Shown piece after piece: positions 7,761 through 15,361 of a stretch of DNA of 62,221 nucleotides. Origin of the DNA: Acetobacteraceae bacterium (GTDB lineage Bacteria; Pseudomonadota; Alphaproteobacteria; Acetobacterales; Acetobacteraceae); the NCBI GenBank assembly GCA_947455205.1, contig CANGNF010000030.1, forward strand, positions 1 through 62,221, read 5' to 3'. Position 1 is the stretch's first letter. Each line of letters starts with the position of its first letter. A program made the translations under genes and the position numbers. The notes beneath the pieces are model-generated. The model did no database searches. It was not told the DNA's origin and was given only the letters and a program-made list of their open reading frames with translations.

Positions 7761-8715
7761 AAGGGCACTGCTGGCAGGCGGCGCCGCGCTCGCCGCCCCC
7801 TCGCTCGGCCGCGCGCAATCCTTCCCGGAGCGCCCGGTCCGCTTCGTCGTGCCCTACACGGCTGGCGGCGGCACCGACATCACCGCGCGCAAGGTGGCCG
7901 AGGGCGTCGGCCCGCTGCTCGGCCAGCCCGTCATCGTGGAGAACCGCAGCGGCGCCAACACGGCGGTGGGCGCCGAATACGTCGCGCGATCAAGGCCGGA
8001 TGGCTACACGCTGTACTTCGCCGGCGGCTCCTCGGTGGTGGTGCCGCCGCTGGTCTGGAAGGGCCGGCTCTCCTACTCCTGGGCCGACTTCGCCCCGGTC
8101 TCCCTGGTGCTGAAGCAGCCCTATGGGCTGGGCGCAGGCCCCTGGGCGGCGCGCGACCTGCCGGACTTCATCGCCCGCATGAAGGCGACGCCGGGCGGCT
8201 ACTCCTACGGCCATACCGGCACTGGCGGCATCGGCCACCTGGTGGGCGAACGCCTGATGGCCGCCACCGGCACCCGCATGCTCAGCGTGCCCTATCGCGG
8301 CTTCCAGCAGACCGTGGTGGACATTATCGGCCAGCGCCTGCAGGCGACGTGCGAGAGCGTCAACAACATCGTGCCCTTCCACCGGGATGGCAGCGTCCGC
8401 GTGCTCGGCATCACCAGCGACGTGCGCGTGCCGCAACTGCCGGATGTGCCCACCTTCGCGGAACAAGGCCTGCCGAGCATGAGCGTGATGTCCTGGCTGG
8501 CGGTGCTGGCGCCGCTCGGCACCCCGGCGCCAATCATCGCGCGGCTGAACCAGGCGGTGCGCCAGGTGGTGGACAGCCAGGGCTTCCGCGACTACGCGCT
8601 GACCCAGGTGCAATTCGCCGAAAGCAGCACGCCCGAGGGGCTGGCCGCCTACATGGCGAAGGATGTGGAGGAATGGCGGCGCGTGATCGAGCCGCTGGAC
8701 CTGAAGGTGGATTGA
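7750..8715 (+). CDS. Bug-family (TctC) periplasmic receptor
   Basis: A 321-residue receptor with signal peptide MSTRRALLAGGAALAAPSLG, then PVRFVVPYTAGGGTDITARK, VIVENRSGANTAVG, SVPYRGFQQTVVD and VPTFAEQGLPSM, all standard Bug motifs. The ATG at 7750 lies inside the last codons of the SDR gene (11-base overlap), which supports co-translation. It probably binds the compound that the flanking dehydrogenases act on. No membrane partner is encoded here. Confidence 0.9.
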   Translation: MSTRRALLAGGAALAAPSLGRAQSFPERPVRFVVPYTAGGGTDITARKVAEGVGPLLGQPVIVENRSGANTAVGAEYVARSRPDGYTLYFAGGSSVVVPPLVWKGRLSYSWADFAPVSLVLKQPYGLGAGPWAARDLPDFIARMKATPGGYSYGHTGTGGIGHLVGERLMAATGTRMLSVPYRGFQQTVVDIIGQRLQATCESVNNIVPFHRDGSVRVLGITSDVRVPQLPDVPTFAEQGLPSMSVMSWLAVLAPLGTPAPIIARLNQAVRQVVDSQGFRDYALTQVQFAESSTPEGLAAYMAKDVEEWRRVIEPLDLKVD

Positions 8716-8726
8716 GGAAACGAGCA

Positions 8727-9638
8727 ATGAACCACGCCGCCATCATCGGCTGCGGCCTCATGGGCTGCGATATCGCCGCGATCTTCCTGGCCGGTGGCTG
8801 GCGGGTGACGGCGGTGGAACCCAACCGCGTGCATTGGCCGAAGGCGCTGGACCGCATGGCCAGCAGCATCGGCCAGCTGGAGGCCAACCCGGCGCTGGCG
8901 GCCAATGCCAGCATCGTGGAGAAGCTCAGCGATATCGGCTGGGCCGATGTGCAGGTGGTGGTGGAAGCAGCGCCGGAGAAGCTGGCGCTGAAGCAGGCGG
9001 TCTTCGCGGAACTGGACAAGCTGGTTCCGGCCGGCATCCCCATCGCCAGCAATGCCAGCGGCTACCGCATCACCGACATCGCCGGCGACTGCACCACGCG
9101 CGAACGCATGGCCAACCTGCACTTCTTCCTGCCCGCGCACCTGGTGCCGGGCGTGGAGGTGGTGCGCGGCGAGCATACCGACCAGGCCATCTGCGACCGG
9201 CTGTCGGAGATCATGGCCAGCCTCGGCCGCGTGCCGATCAAGGTGGCGAAGGACGTGCCGGGCTTCCTGGCCAACCGCATCCAGCACGCGATGATGCGCG
9301 AGGCCTTCGCGGTGATCGACGAAGGCCTGGGCAGCGCCGAGGACGTGGACAACGCCGTGCGCTACTGCTTCGGCTTCCGCTACCTGGCCTGCGGCCCGAT
9401 CATGCAGAAGGAACTCGCGGGCCTTGAGACGCAGCTGGCGGCGGCCAGCACCATCTACCCCAGCCTGCACAACAACACCGAGCCGGCAGCGATTTTGAAG
9501 CAGCTGGTGGCGGAGAACCGGCTGGGCCCGAAGACCGGCCGCGGCTTCTGGGACTGGACCGAGGAAAGCGCCGCCGAGGCCCGCGCCGGCTACGAGCGCC
9601 GGCTGCAGGCCAGCATGAAGGTGCTGAATTTGAAATAG
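8727..9638 (+). CDS. 3-hydroxyacyl-CoA dehydrogenase family protein
   Basis: A 303-residue enzyme with the Rossmann motif IIGCGLMGCDIAAIF and acidic VEPN at the end of strand 2 (NAD preference). The catalytic region is ANLHFFLPAHLVPGVEVV, and the C-terminal dimer domain ends in GPKTGRGFWDWTEE. It differs from Hbd in the loop after HFF, where LPAHL replaces NPVPMM, so the substrate may be a non-CoA hydroxy acid, as in L-carnitine or gulonate dehydrogenases of this family. The last gene of the SDR-Bug unit, it starts 11 bases after the receptor stop behind GAGG and is followed by a repeat array. Confidence 0.87.
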   Translation: MNHAAIIGCGLMGCDIAAIFLAGGWRVTAVEPNRVHWPKALDRMASSIGQLEANPALAANASIVEKLSDIGWADVQVVVEAAPEKLALKQAVFAELDKLVPAGIPIASNASGYRITDIAGDCTTRERMANLHFFLPAHLVPGVEVVRGEHTDQAICDRLSEIMASLGRVPIKVAKDVPGFLANRIQHAMMREAFAVIDEGLGSAEDVDNAVRYCFGFRYLACGPIMQKELAGLETQLAAASTIYPSLHNNTEPAAILKQLVAENRLGPKTGRGFWDWTEESAAEARAGYERRLQASMKVLNLK

Positions 9639-9640
9639 CC

Positions 9641-9975
9641 TGCGCGACGCGCAGCGTCGTCGCTTCGCCGCAACGCGAAGCGTTGTCGGCCTCCGCGAAG
9701 CGAAGCGTCGTCGGCCCGCCACAACGCAAATCGTTATCGGCCTGTTCGAAGGGCCGAACCGTCGAACAGCGCGACGCAAAGCGTCGTTGTTCCGCTGCGA
9801 CGCACATCTTCGGCGGGCCGGTGCAACGTGACGGGTCGTTCGACAGCGACCACGCCCAGCTACGTCGGCGCGGCACGACGCAAAGCGTGGTCGCACCGCC
9901 GCAACGCGAAGCGTTGTCGGCCCGCCGCAACACGAAGCGTTGTCGGCCCACCGCAACGCGAAGCGCCGGCGCCGC
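9641..9975. repeat. Array of thirteen 26-bp mini-hairpin repeats
   Basis: This 346-bp intergenic space is filled by about 13 units of 25-26 bp. The best units read AACGC-GAA-GCGTT followed by GTCGGCC (9672-9684, 9903-9915) or GACGC-AAA-GCGTC (9772-9784); the first is GACGC-GCA-GCGTC (9646-9658). Loop triplets fall at 9651, 9677, 9702, 9728, 9778, 9804, 9830, 9882, 9908, 9934 and 9960, with degenerate units near 9753 and 9856. The GCGAAGC core is the known unusually stable DNA mini-hairpin sequence. No gene is credible here. Confidence 0.85.
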
Positions 9976-9984
9976 TGCCCGCCC

Positions 9985-10518
9985 TTAGCGCCCCTCCGCC
10001 GTCGGCCGAAACCCGTCCCGGTTCGGCATGCGCAGCGCCGCCAAACTCGCGGCGTCCACCACCGCATCGGCCGGCAGCAGCCCGTTCAGGTGCAGCACGT
10101 AGCCGGTCACGCCGTACAGCTCCTCCGCCGTCAGGCTCTGCGGCGCGTTGAACGGCATGGCCCGGCGCACATAGTCGAACAACGTGGTGGCGTAGGGCCA
10201 GTAGCTGCCCACGGTCAGCAGCGGCCGCGGGCTGCGCAGGCTGCCCTGGCCGCCCGCCAGGCGCAGCGCCGGCACCAGCGCGCCCTGATTCCCCGCCGGG
10301 CCATGGCAGGCGGCGCAGTGCTGGGCGTACAGCCCGGCCCCCGCCGCCACGCTGCCGCGCCCCGGCGGCAAGCCCGCGCCATCCGGCCGCACGTCGATAT
10401 CCCAGCCACGCATCTGCTCCGCCGTGGCTGGCGTGCCCAGCCCGTAGCGCGGCTGCGCCCCGGCATGGCCCGCCGCCAACAGCAGCGCAGCGGCGGCGAC
10501 CAGCCCGCTAATACGCAT
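9985..10518 (-). CDS. c-type cytochrome, sulfite dehydrogenase partner
   Basis: A 177-residue periplasmic monoheme cytochrome. A signal peptide (MRISGLVAAAALLLAAGHAGA) precedes the heme site C68-A-A-C71-H72, and Met 121 in RRAMPFNAP is the probable sixth ligand. The ATG at 10518 overlaps the end of the sulfite dehydrogenase gene by 11 bases; another ATG at 10533 would lengthen the overlap. It would accept electrons from the molybdenum subunit and pass them to the respiratory chain. It is shorter than a diheme SoxD and longer than SorB, so I leave the symbol open. Confidence 0.85.
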   Translation of the reverse strand: MRISGLVAAAALLLAAGHAGAQPRYGLGTPATAEQMRGWDIDVRPDGAGLPPGRGSVAAGAGLYAQHCAACHGPAGNQGALVPALRLAGGQGSLRSPRPLLTVGSYWPYATTLFDYVRRAMPFNAPQSLTAEELYGVTGYVLHLNGLLPADAVVDAASLAALRMPNRDGFRPTAEGR

Positions 10519-11761
10519 TGCGCACCGTCCCATCCGCCTGCACCTGCCAAAGCTGAATGCCGTTGTAGTGGTAAACGTGGAACGGCCCGGTCTCGGCCAG
10601 CAGCGCGGCCCGCGTCGGCTGCACCTCGCCGGTGGAATCGGTGGCGCGGCTGGCCAGCAGCGCCGGCCCGCCCTGCCACTGCCAGGGCAGCCGGAACCTG
10701 GTCAGGCACTTGTCCAGCACCGGCGCCTGCAGCTCCGCGTCCTGCCAGGTCGCGCCGCCATCGGCGGAAACCTCCACCCGCAGCACCGTGCCCCGCCCGG
10801 ACCAGGCGATGCCGCTGATCTCATGGAAGCCGTGGCCCTCGATCCGCTGCCCGCCGGAGGGCCGGGTGATGACGGACTTCACCGCCATGGTGAAATTGAA
10901 CTGCCTGGCCGAGCCATCCGGCAGCAGGCTGGTGTACTTGCTGGTCTCCTCCCGCGTCATGAAGGGCTCGGTGTCCAGCTTCAGCCGGCGCAGCCACTTG
11001 ACGCTGGTGTTGCCCTCATACCCCGGCAGGAACAGCCGCAGCGGGTAGCCCTGCTCGGGCCGCAGCGCCTCGCCATTCTGCGCCCAGCACAGCATGGCGT
11101 CGTCCAGCGCCTTGGCCACGGGGATGCTGCGGGTCAAGCCGGCGGCGTCGGCGCCCTCGGCCAGCATCCAGCGCGCACCGGGCTTCACCCCGGCCTCGGC
11201 CAGCACATCGGCCAGCCGCACCCCGGTCCATTCGGCGCAGGAAAGCAGGCCATGCGTGTCCTGCACCGTCCAGTCCGGCCGGATGCGGGCCTGCTGGAAG
11301 AACGGCGTATTGCCCGAGCATTCCAGGAAATGCAGGCGCGAAACGGTCGGGAAGCGCCGCAGCTGGTCCATGGTGAAGACCAGCGGGCGTTCCACCAGGC
11401 CATGCACCAGCAGCCGGTGCTGCTCTGGCGCAATGCTGGGCGTGCCCGCGTGGTGCCGCAGAAAGTGCAGCCCGTTCGGCGTGATGATCCCGTCCAGGTC
11501 GCCATGCGGCGTCAGCGTGGCGCCGGCGGTGCCCAGGATCGGCTGGTTCTCGGCACCCAGGCGGGACCGCCGGGCCACCCTGGCCTCGGTCGGTGCCGGT
11601 TTGCCATAGGGCGCGGCATCCACCGGCGCGCCCTGTTCCAGCATGGCCGGCGGTACCGGCAGGGCCTGCGCCGCGGCGCGCCCGGCCAGCAGCGGCGCCG
11701 CCAAGCCACCCAGCGCCAGCCCACGCCGGGAAAAACCCGGCTGTTCCTTGGTCATGCCCAT
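10508..11761 (-). CDS. soxC: Sulfite dehydrogenase, molybdenum subunit (SoxC type)
   Basis: A 417-residue molybdopterin protein of the sulfite oxidase family. A Tat-like leader (FSRRGLALGGLAAPLL) is followed by the oxidoreductase domain; LHFLECSGN supplies the molybdenum Cys ligand, with further conserved pieces in WTGVRLADVL, GYPLRLFLPGYEGN and KWLRRL. A C-terminal dimerisation domain begins near VITRPSGGQ. It is paired with a c-type cytochrome in an overlapping operon, as in SoxCD or SorAB, but no other sox genes are present. ATG 11755 is an alternative start. The 102-bp gap upstream probably holds its promoter. Confidence 0.87.
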   Translation of the reverse strand: MGMTKEQPGFSRRGLALGGLAAPLLAGRAAAQALPVPPAMLEQGAPVDAAPYGKPAPTEARVARRSRLGAENQPILGTAGATLTPHGDLDGIITPNGLHFLRHHAGTPSIAPEQHRLLVHGLVERPLVFTMDQLRRFPTVSRLHFLECSGNTPFFQQARIRPDWTVQDTHGLLSCAEWTGVRLADVLAEAGVKPGARWMLAEGADAAGLTRSIPVAKALDDAMLCWAQNGEALRPEQGYPLRLFLPGYEGNTSVKWLRRLKLDTEPFMTREETSKYTSLLPDGSARQFNFTMAVKSVITRPSGGQRIEGHGFHEISGIAWSGRGTVLRVEVSADGGATWQDAELQAPVLDKCLTRFRLPWQWQGGPALLASRATDSTGEVQPTRAALLAETGPFHVYHYNGIQLWQVQADGTVRNAY

Positions 11762-11863
11762 CCCCGGATCGTTTCCCCGGGGCGAGCCTAGCGTCTGATC
11801 GTCGCCGGTGGAAACACCGCCGGCGCAAATCGGCCGCACGGACAACCGCCGGGCGCCAGGGCC

Positions 11864-13300
11864 TCAGGCCGGGGCGGCCACGCCGGCGATCCGCAGTTCG
11901 CCGCCCCATTCGGACAGCATGTCGCTGCCCGGGATGCTCTCAGCCGCGTGCTGCTGCGGCTGGATCAGCACGTCCGGCCGCAGCGCGCGGATGGTGTCCA
12001 CAGCGCTGCCGCTGCCCAGCACCGTCACCAGGTCCACCAGCGGCAGTTCCGCCAGGGTCACCGCCTCCGGGCTGTCCAGCGTGCCGGCAACGCCGACCAC
12101 CAGCCGGTCGCACCAGCCGCGCGCCTGTTCCAGCAGCCCCTGCCCGGCGGCGCTGGCGAAATGCCCGGCCTCCCCGGCCAGGAAGCCGATCCGCCAGCCG
12201 CGCCGGCGCCAACGTTCGGCCCGTTCCACCGCCTGGCCGCGGCTGCACAGCTTGCGCGCCGCCAGCAGGCCGGGGGTCAGCATCTCCAGCAACTCGTCTT
12301 CCCGCACCACGGCGATGCCGGTCTTGCCCATGGCCACGCCCGCCGCCAGCGCCGCCAGCCGGGCGATCAGCGGCAAGGCCAGGCCGGCGGCCAGCCCGGC
12401 CGCGGCCACCGCCACCACGGCATCGCCGGCCCCGGCGGGGTCCAGCAGCTCGGCGGCGTCGCAGCGCAGCTGCTGCACCCGGTCGCTGCCCGGGGTCGGG
12501 CCGGCCTGCACCAGGGTCAGCCCTTCCTCGCCCCGCACCACCAGCACGGCACCAAAGCCATGCACCGCGCGCAGCGTGCGGGCGGCGGCGGCCACCTCGG
12601 CGGCGGTGCCGACGGGCAGGCCGGTCGCCTCGGCCAGTTCCTCACGGTCCGGAATGATCAGGTCGGCGCCGGCGAAGCGGGCGTGGTCGCCGCCCTTGGG
12701 GTCCACCACCACCTTGCGGCCACCGGCATGGGCGGCGGCGATCAGCCGGGCCGGGGTTTCCCCGGTCAGCACGCCCTTGCGATAGTCGCTGAGCACCATC
12801 ACCGCCGTGGCGGCGGCGGCATCGCTGGCAATGCGGATCAACCGGTCCGCCAGGCGGGGGTGGATCGGGGCCACCTGTTCCTGGTCCGCCCGCAATATCT
12901 GCTGGCCCGCCGCCACGAAGCGGGTCTTCGTCGTCGTCGCCCGGCCGCCCTGCACCAGCAGCCAGGGCTCCACGCCCGGCTGGCCGCCGATCAGCCCGGT
13001 CAGGTCGCTGCCGGCCTGGTCGTCCCCCACCACCGAAACGAAGGCCACCGCCGCGCCCAGCGCGGTCAGGCAGCGCACCACATTGCCGGCCCCGCCGGGC
13101 AGCGCCAGCTCGCGCTCCACCGAAAGCACCGGCACCGGCGCCTCCGGGCTGATCCGCAGCACCTGGCCGTAGACATAGCGGTCCAGCATGGCGTCGCCGA
13201 CCACCAGCGCGGTGCCCCGGCGCAATTGCCGCACGGCGTCGGCCAGCTGGGACTGGGTCGGTTCGATGCGGGGTGGAATTTCGGGCGCGGGGCCGTTCAT
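11864..13300 (-). CDS. hldE: HldE-like heptose-7-phosphate kinase with degenerate nucleotidyltransferase domain
   Basis: A 478-residue protein of normal HldE length. The N-terminal ribokinase-type half is intact: LVVGDAMLDRYVYG, LPGGAGNVVRCL, SDYRKGVLT, VVDPKGGD and the catalytic DPAGAGDA. It should phosphorylate heptose-7-phosphate at C1 for lipopolysaccharide core synthesis. In the C-terminal half, the TNGCFD-HxGH motif needed for ADP transfer is replaced by FLAGEAGHFASAAGQ and the following KGxxRP loop is missing, although LVVGVAG and LRPDVLIQ still align. The second reaction would need another enzyme such as HldC. ATG 13300 fits relatives. Confidence 0.85.
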   Translation of the reverse strand: MNGPAPEIPPRIEPTQSQLADAVRQLRRGTALVVGDAMLDRYVYGQVLRISPEAPVPVLSVERELALPGGAGNVVRCLTALGAAVAFVSVVGDDQAGSDLTGLIGGQPGVEPWLLVQGGRATTTKTRFVAAGQQILRADQEQVAPIHPRLADRLIRIASDAAAATAVMVLSDYRKGVLTGETPARLIAAAHAGGRKVVVDPKGGDHARFAGADLIIPDREELAEATGLPVGTAAEVAAAARTLRAVHGFGAVLVVRGEEGLTLVQAGPTPGSDRVQQLRCDAAELLDPAGAGDAVVAVAAAGLAAGLALPLIARLAALAAGVAMGKTGIAVVREDELLEMLTPGLLAARKLCSRGQAVERAERWRRRGWRIGFLAGEAGHFASAAGQGLLEQARGWCDRLVVGVAGTLDSPEAVTLAELPLVDLVTVLGSGSAVDTIRALRPDVLIQPQQHAAESIPGSDMLSEWGGELRIAGVAAPA

Positions 13301-13373
13301 GGCTCTGCGGTACCCCATGCCACGGTTAGGTGGCAAGGTGCGCTGCGCGGTTTCACCGCTGCCCGCCAGGCGG

Positions 13374-14087
13374 TCATGCCGCCAGGAAGCCCATGCGGTG
13401 CGCCTCCAGCACCAGGCAGGTCAGCGGCCCGCCGAAACAGGCGCCGGTATCGATGCCGATCCGGTTCTCCCGCACCACCGGCTGGGCGGCCGGCGTGTGG
13501 CCATGCACCACCACCCCCGGCAGTTCCCCGGACCAGGAGAGGAAGGGCTCGCGGATCCACAGCAGGTCGAAGGGGTCCTGCGCCTCCAGCGGCACCTGCG
13601 GCCGCAGCCCGGCATGGACGAACAGGTAGTCGCCGGCGGCCCAGAGCAGCCGGCAGCGGCGCAGCATGTCCACATGCCGCGGCGGCAGCAGCTGCGGCCA
13701 GAGCGGGTCGTCGGGGTCGGCGTCGTAGCTGGCCAGGGTGGCGCGGCCGCCATTCTCCAGCCAGTAGGGCAGCGCGCCGGGGTGGGCATCCGGCTCGGCG
13801 GCGTCCAGCAGCATGGTCTCGTGGTTGCCCAGCAGGTTCACCACCTGGGCGCCTGCCACCGGCGGCGGCCCCAGCAGGCGTTCCAGCACGGCGGCGCTGT
13901 CCGGCCCGCGGTCGATGTAGTCGCCCAGGTGCACCAGCGTGATCCACGGCACCGGCCGGGCAAGGGCATCGGCGGCGATCAGCGCGTGCAACGCCGCCAG
14001 TTGCGCCGCGCAGCCATGCACGTCGCCCACGGCGTAAATGCGCTGGCCGGGCGGCAAGGCGCCCGGCGCTAAGTCTTCGTTCAGCAT
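13374..14087 (-). CDS. Metallophosphoesterase, PrpA/ApaH-like phosphatase
   Basis: A 237-residue calcineurin-like phosphatase. All core metal motifs are present: YAVGDVHGC, HLGDYIDRGPDS, LLGNHETMLLD, LFVHAGLRP and VVHGHTP, ending with the typical IGIDTGACFGGPLTCLVLE. Relatives are serine/threonine protein phosphatases or diadenosine tetraphosphatases; sequence alone does not separate them. It is cytoplasmic, with no leader. It is divergent from the GGDEF/EAL-like gene across 68 bp and is followed by hldE 73 bp away. Confidence 0.88.
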   Translation of the reverse strand: MLNEDLAPGALPPGQRIYAVGDVHGCAAQLAALHALIAADALARPVPWITLVHLGDYIDRGPDSAAVLERLLGPPPVAGAQVVNLLGNHETMLLDAAEPDAHPGALPYWLENGGRATLASYDADPDDPLWPQLLPPRHVDMLRRCRLLWAAGDYLFVHAGLRPQVPLEAQDPFDLLWIREPFLSWSGELPGVVVHGHTPAAQPVVRENRIGIDTGACFGGPLTCLVLEAHRMGFLAA

Positions 14088-14155
14088 GAACCGCGACTTT
14101 ACCCCGGCCAAGGCTGCTCCGCACTGCGCCGAGCATCCCAGCGCCAGGATAGCGC

Positions 14156-15361
14156 ATGAACGTGACAACCTCCTCGTCGGGCCGGCACGGGCTGCCCGGC
14201 GCGCCGCTGGCGCCGAACCGCGGCGCCCTGCTTGAAGCCGCCCGCCGGGTGGTGGCCGCCGGCGTCGGCGGCCGCGTGGCGCTGCGCCTGGCCGGGGTGC
14301 CCGCCGCCAGCCATCGGCGCCGGGTGCTGAAGGTGCTGCTGCAGGACGCGGCCCAGACCGGCGGCGGCCAGGTGTTCGAGACCACCACCGGGGAGATGCT
14401 GCTGCTGGGTACCCAGGTCTCCGCCGCCGCCCGGGCCAGCGCCGCGCTGGCCCGGCTGGCCGGTACCGCGCCGCTGACCCTGGAAACCTGGATGCTGCCG
14501 CAGGAAGCCCAGCGCCTGATGAGCTGGGTGGAGGCGGCGACCCTGCTGCCGCCGCAGGGGCCACCGCCGGCCGCCCCAGGCATTGCCGGGCTGGATGCGC
14601 TGCTGGCCACGCTGGCGCCGGAGCTGGTGTTCCGCCGCCGCGGCATCCTGCGCCTGGGGCAGGAAATGGCACTGCCCGGCCGGCTGCTGGAATTCTCCGC
14701 CGCCGCGCTGGCGGCGGAACTGGGTGGCCTGGCCGAGGATGCCGACCTGCGCCGCCATGCCGAGGACGCGCTGGTGCGCCGGCTGCTGTCGCGCCTGGGC
14801 GCGCCCGGCCCGCTGCGCCCCCAGGGCACGCTGCTGCTGCCGCTGCCGCTGGACCTGATGCCCGGCCCGGTGCCCCGCCCCGGCCTGGTCGGCGTTCTGC
14901 CGCTGCAGGCCGCCGCCGACCCCGACGCGCTGGAGGAACGCCGCGCCGCCATGGCCGAGCAGGGCTGGGGCCTGGCGGTGGCCGGGCTGGACGCCGCCGC
15001 GCTGCGCCTGGTGGCGGCCGACGCCATCCCGGCCGACTGGCTGCTGCTGCACTGGTCGCCGGCCCTGGCGGCGCTGGACCCGGCCCTGGCGCCGGCCACG
15101 CTGCGCCGCTGCCTGCTGCTGGGCTGCGACGGGCCGGAAGCGCTCGCCTGGGGCCAGTCGCGCGGCATCACCCGCTTCGTCGGCCCGCATGTGGAGGCCG
15201 TGCTGGCCGCCGCCCGGCTTTCCGGCTGCCGCGAGGCCGCCGCCTGCACCCAGCGCCAATGCGGGGAGCGCGCCGCCGCCACCGCTAGCGCCGCCCGCAC
15301 CGCCTGCCGCAACCAGGCCCTGCTGGACGCCACCCTGCCGCTGGCGAAGGCGGCCGCATGA
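14156..15361 (+). CDS. Degenerate GGDEF/EAL-like protein A
   Basis: A 401-residue protein with no intact known domain. Residues about 20-105 have a nucleotide-cyclase-like pattern, with QVFETTTGEMLLLGTQ where GGDEF enzymes have RxGGDEFxxLLP. Residues about 150-360 follow an EAL pattern: AEQGWGLAVAGLDAAALRLV in place of the DDFG loop, then PADWLLLHWSPAL and EALAWGQSRGITRFVGP. Catalytic Glu and Asp residues are missing. The C-terminus carries four Cys (C-x5-C-x4-C-x14-C). It overlaps gene B by ATGA. Family membership is my inference from pattern and from similarity to B. Cyclic-di-GMP binding or scaffolding is possible; enzymatic activity is unlikely. Confidence 0.6.
   Translation: MNVTTSSSGRHGLPGAPLAPNRGALLEAARRVVAAGVGGRVALRLAGVPAASHRRRVLKVLLQDAAQTGGGQVFETTTGEMLLLGTQVSAAARASAALARLAGTAPLTLETWMLPQEAQRLMSWVEAATLLPPQGPPPAAPGIAGLDALLATLAPELVFRRRGILRLGQEMALPGRLLEFSAAALAAELGGLAEDADLRRHAEDALVRRLLSRLGAPGPLRPQGTLLLPLPLDLMPGPVPRPGLVGVLPLQAAADPDALEERRAAMAEQGWGLAVAGLDAAALRLVAADAIPADWLLLHWSPALAALDPALAPATLRRCLLLGCDGPEALAWGQSRGITRFVGPHVEAVLAAARLSGCREAAACTQRQCGERAAATASAARTACRNQALLDATLPLAKAAA

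Noticed and set aside
9400..9951. Open frames running through the repeat array on both strands.
   Set aside because: Their residues simply reflect the 26-bp repeat in shifting frames, and they overlap the end of the hydroxyacyl-CoA dehydrogenase-like gene.
9641..9975. The hairpin array considered as a CRISPR array.
   Set aside because: Units are contiguous with no unique spacers of constant length, units diverge strongly, and no cas genes are near.
10508..10518. Frameshift between the sulfite dehydrogenase and cytochrome genes.
   Set aside because: The 11-base overlap leaves both proteins with complete ends, the cytochrome having its own signal peptide; this is ordinary operon overlap.
11790..11803. 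The 14-base match to the 5861-5970 repeat as proof of a dispersed element.
   Set aside because: Chance 14-base matches are expected among 62 kb when all pairs are considered; kept only as a weak hint.
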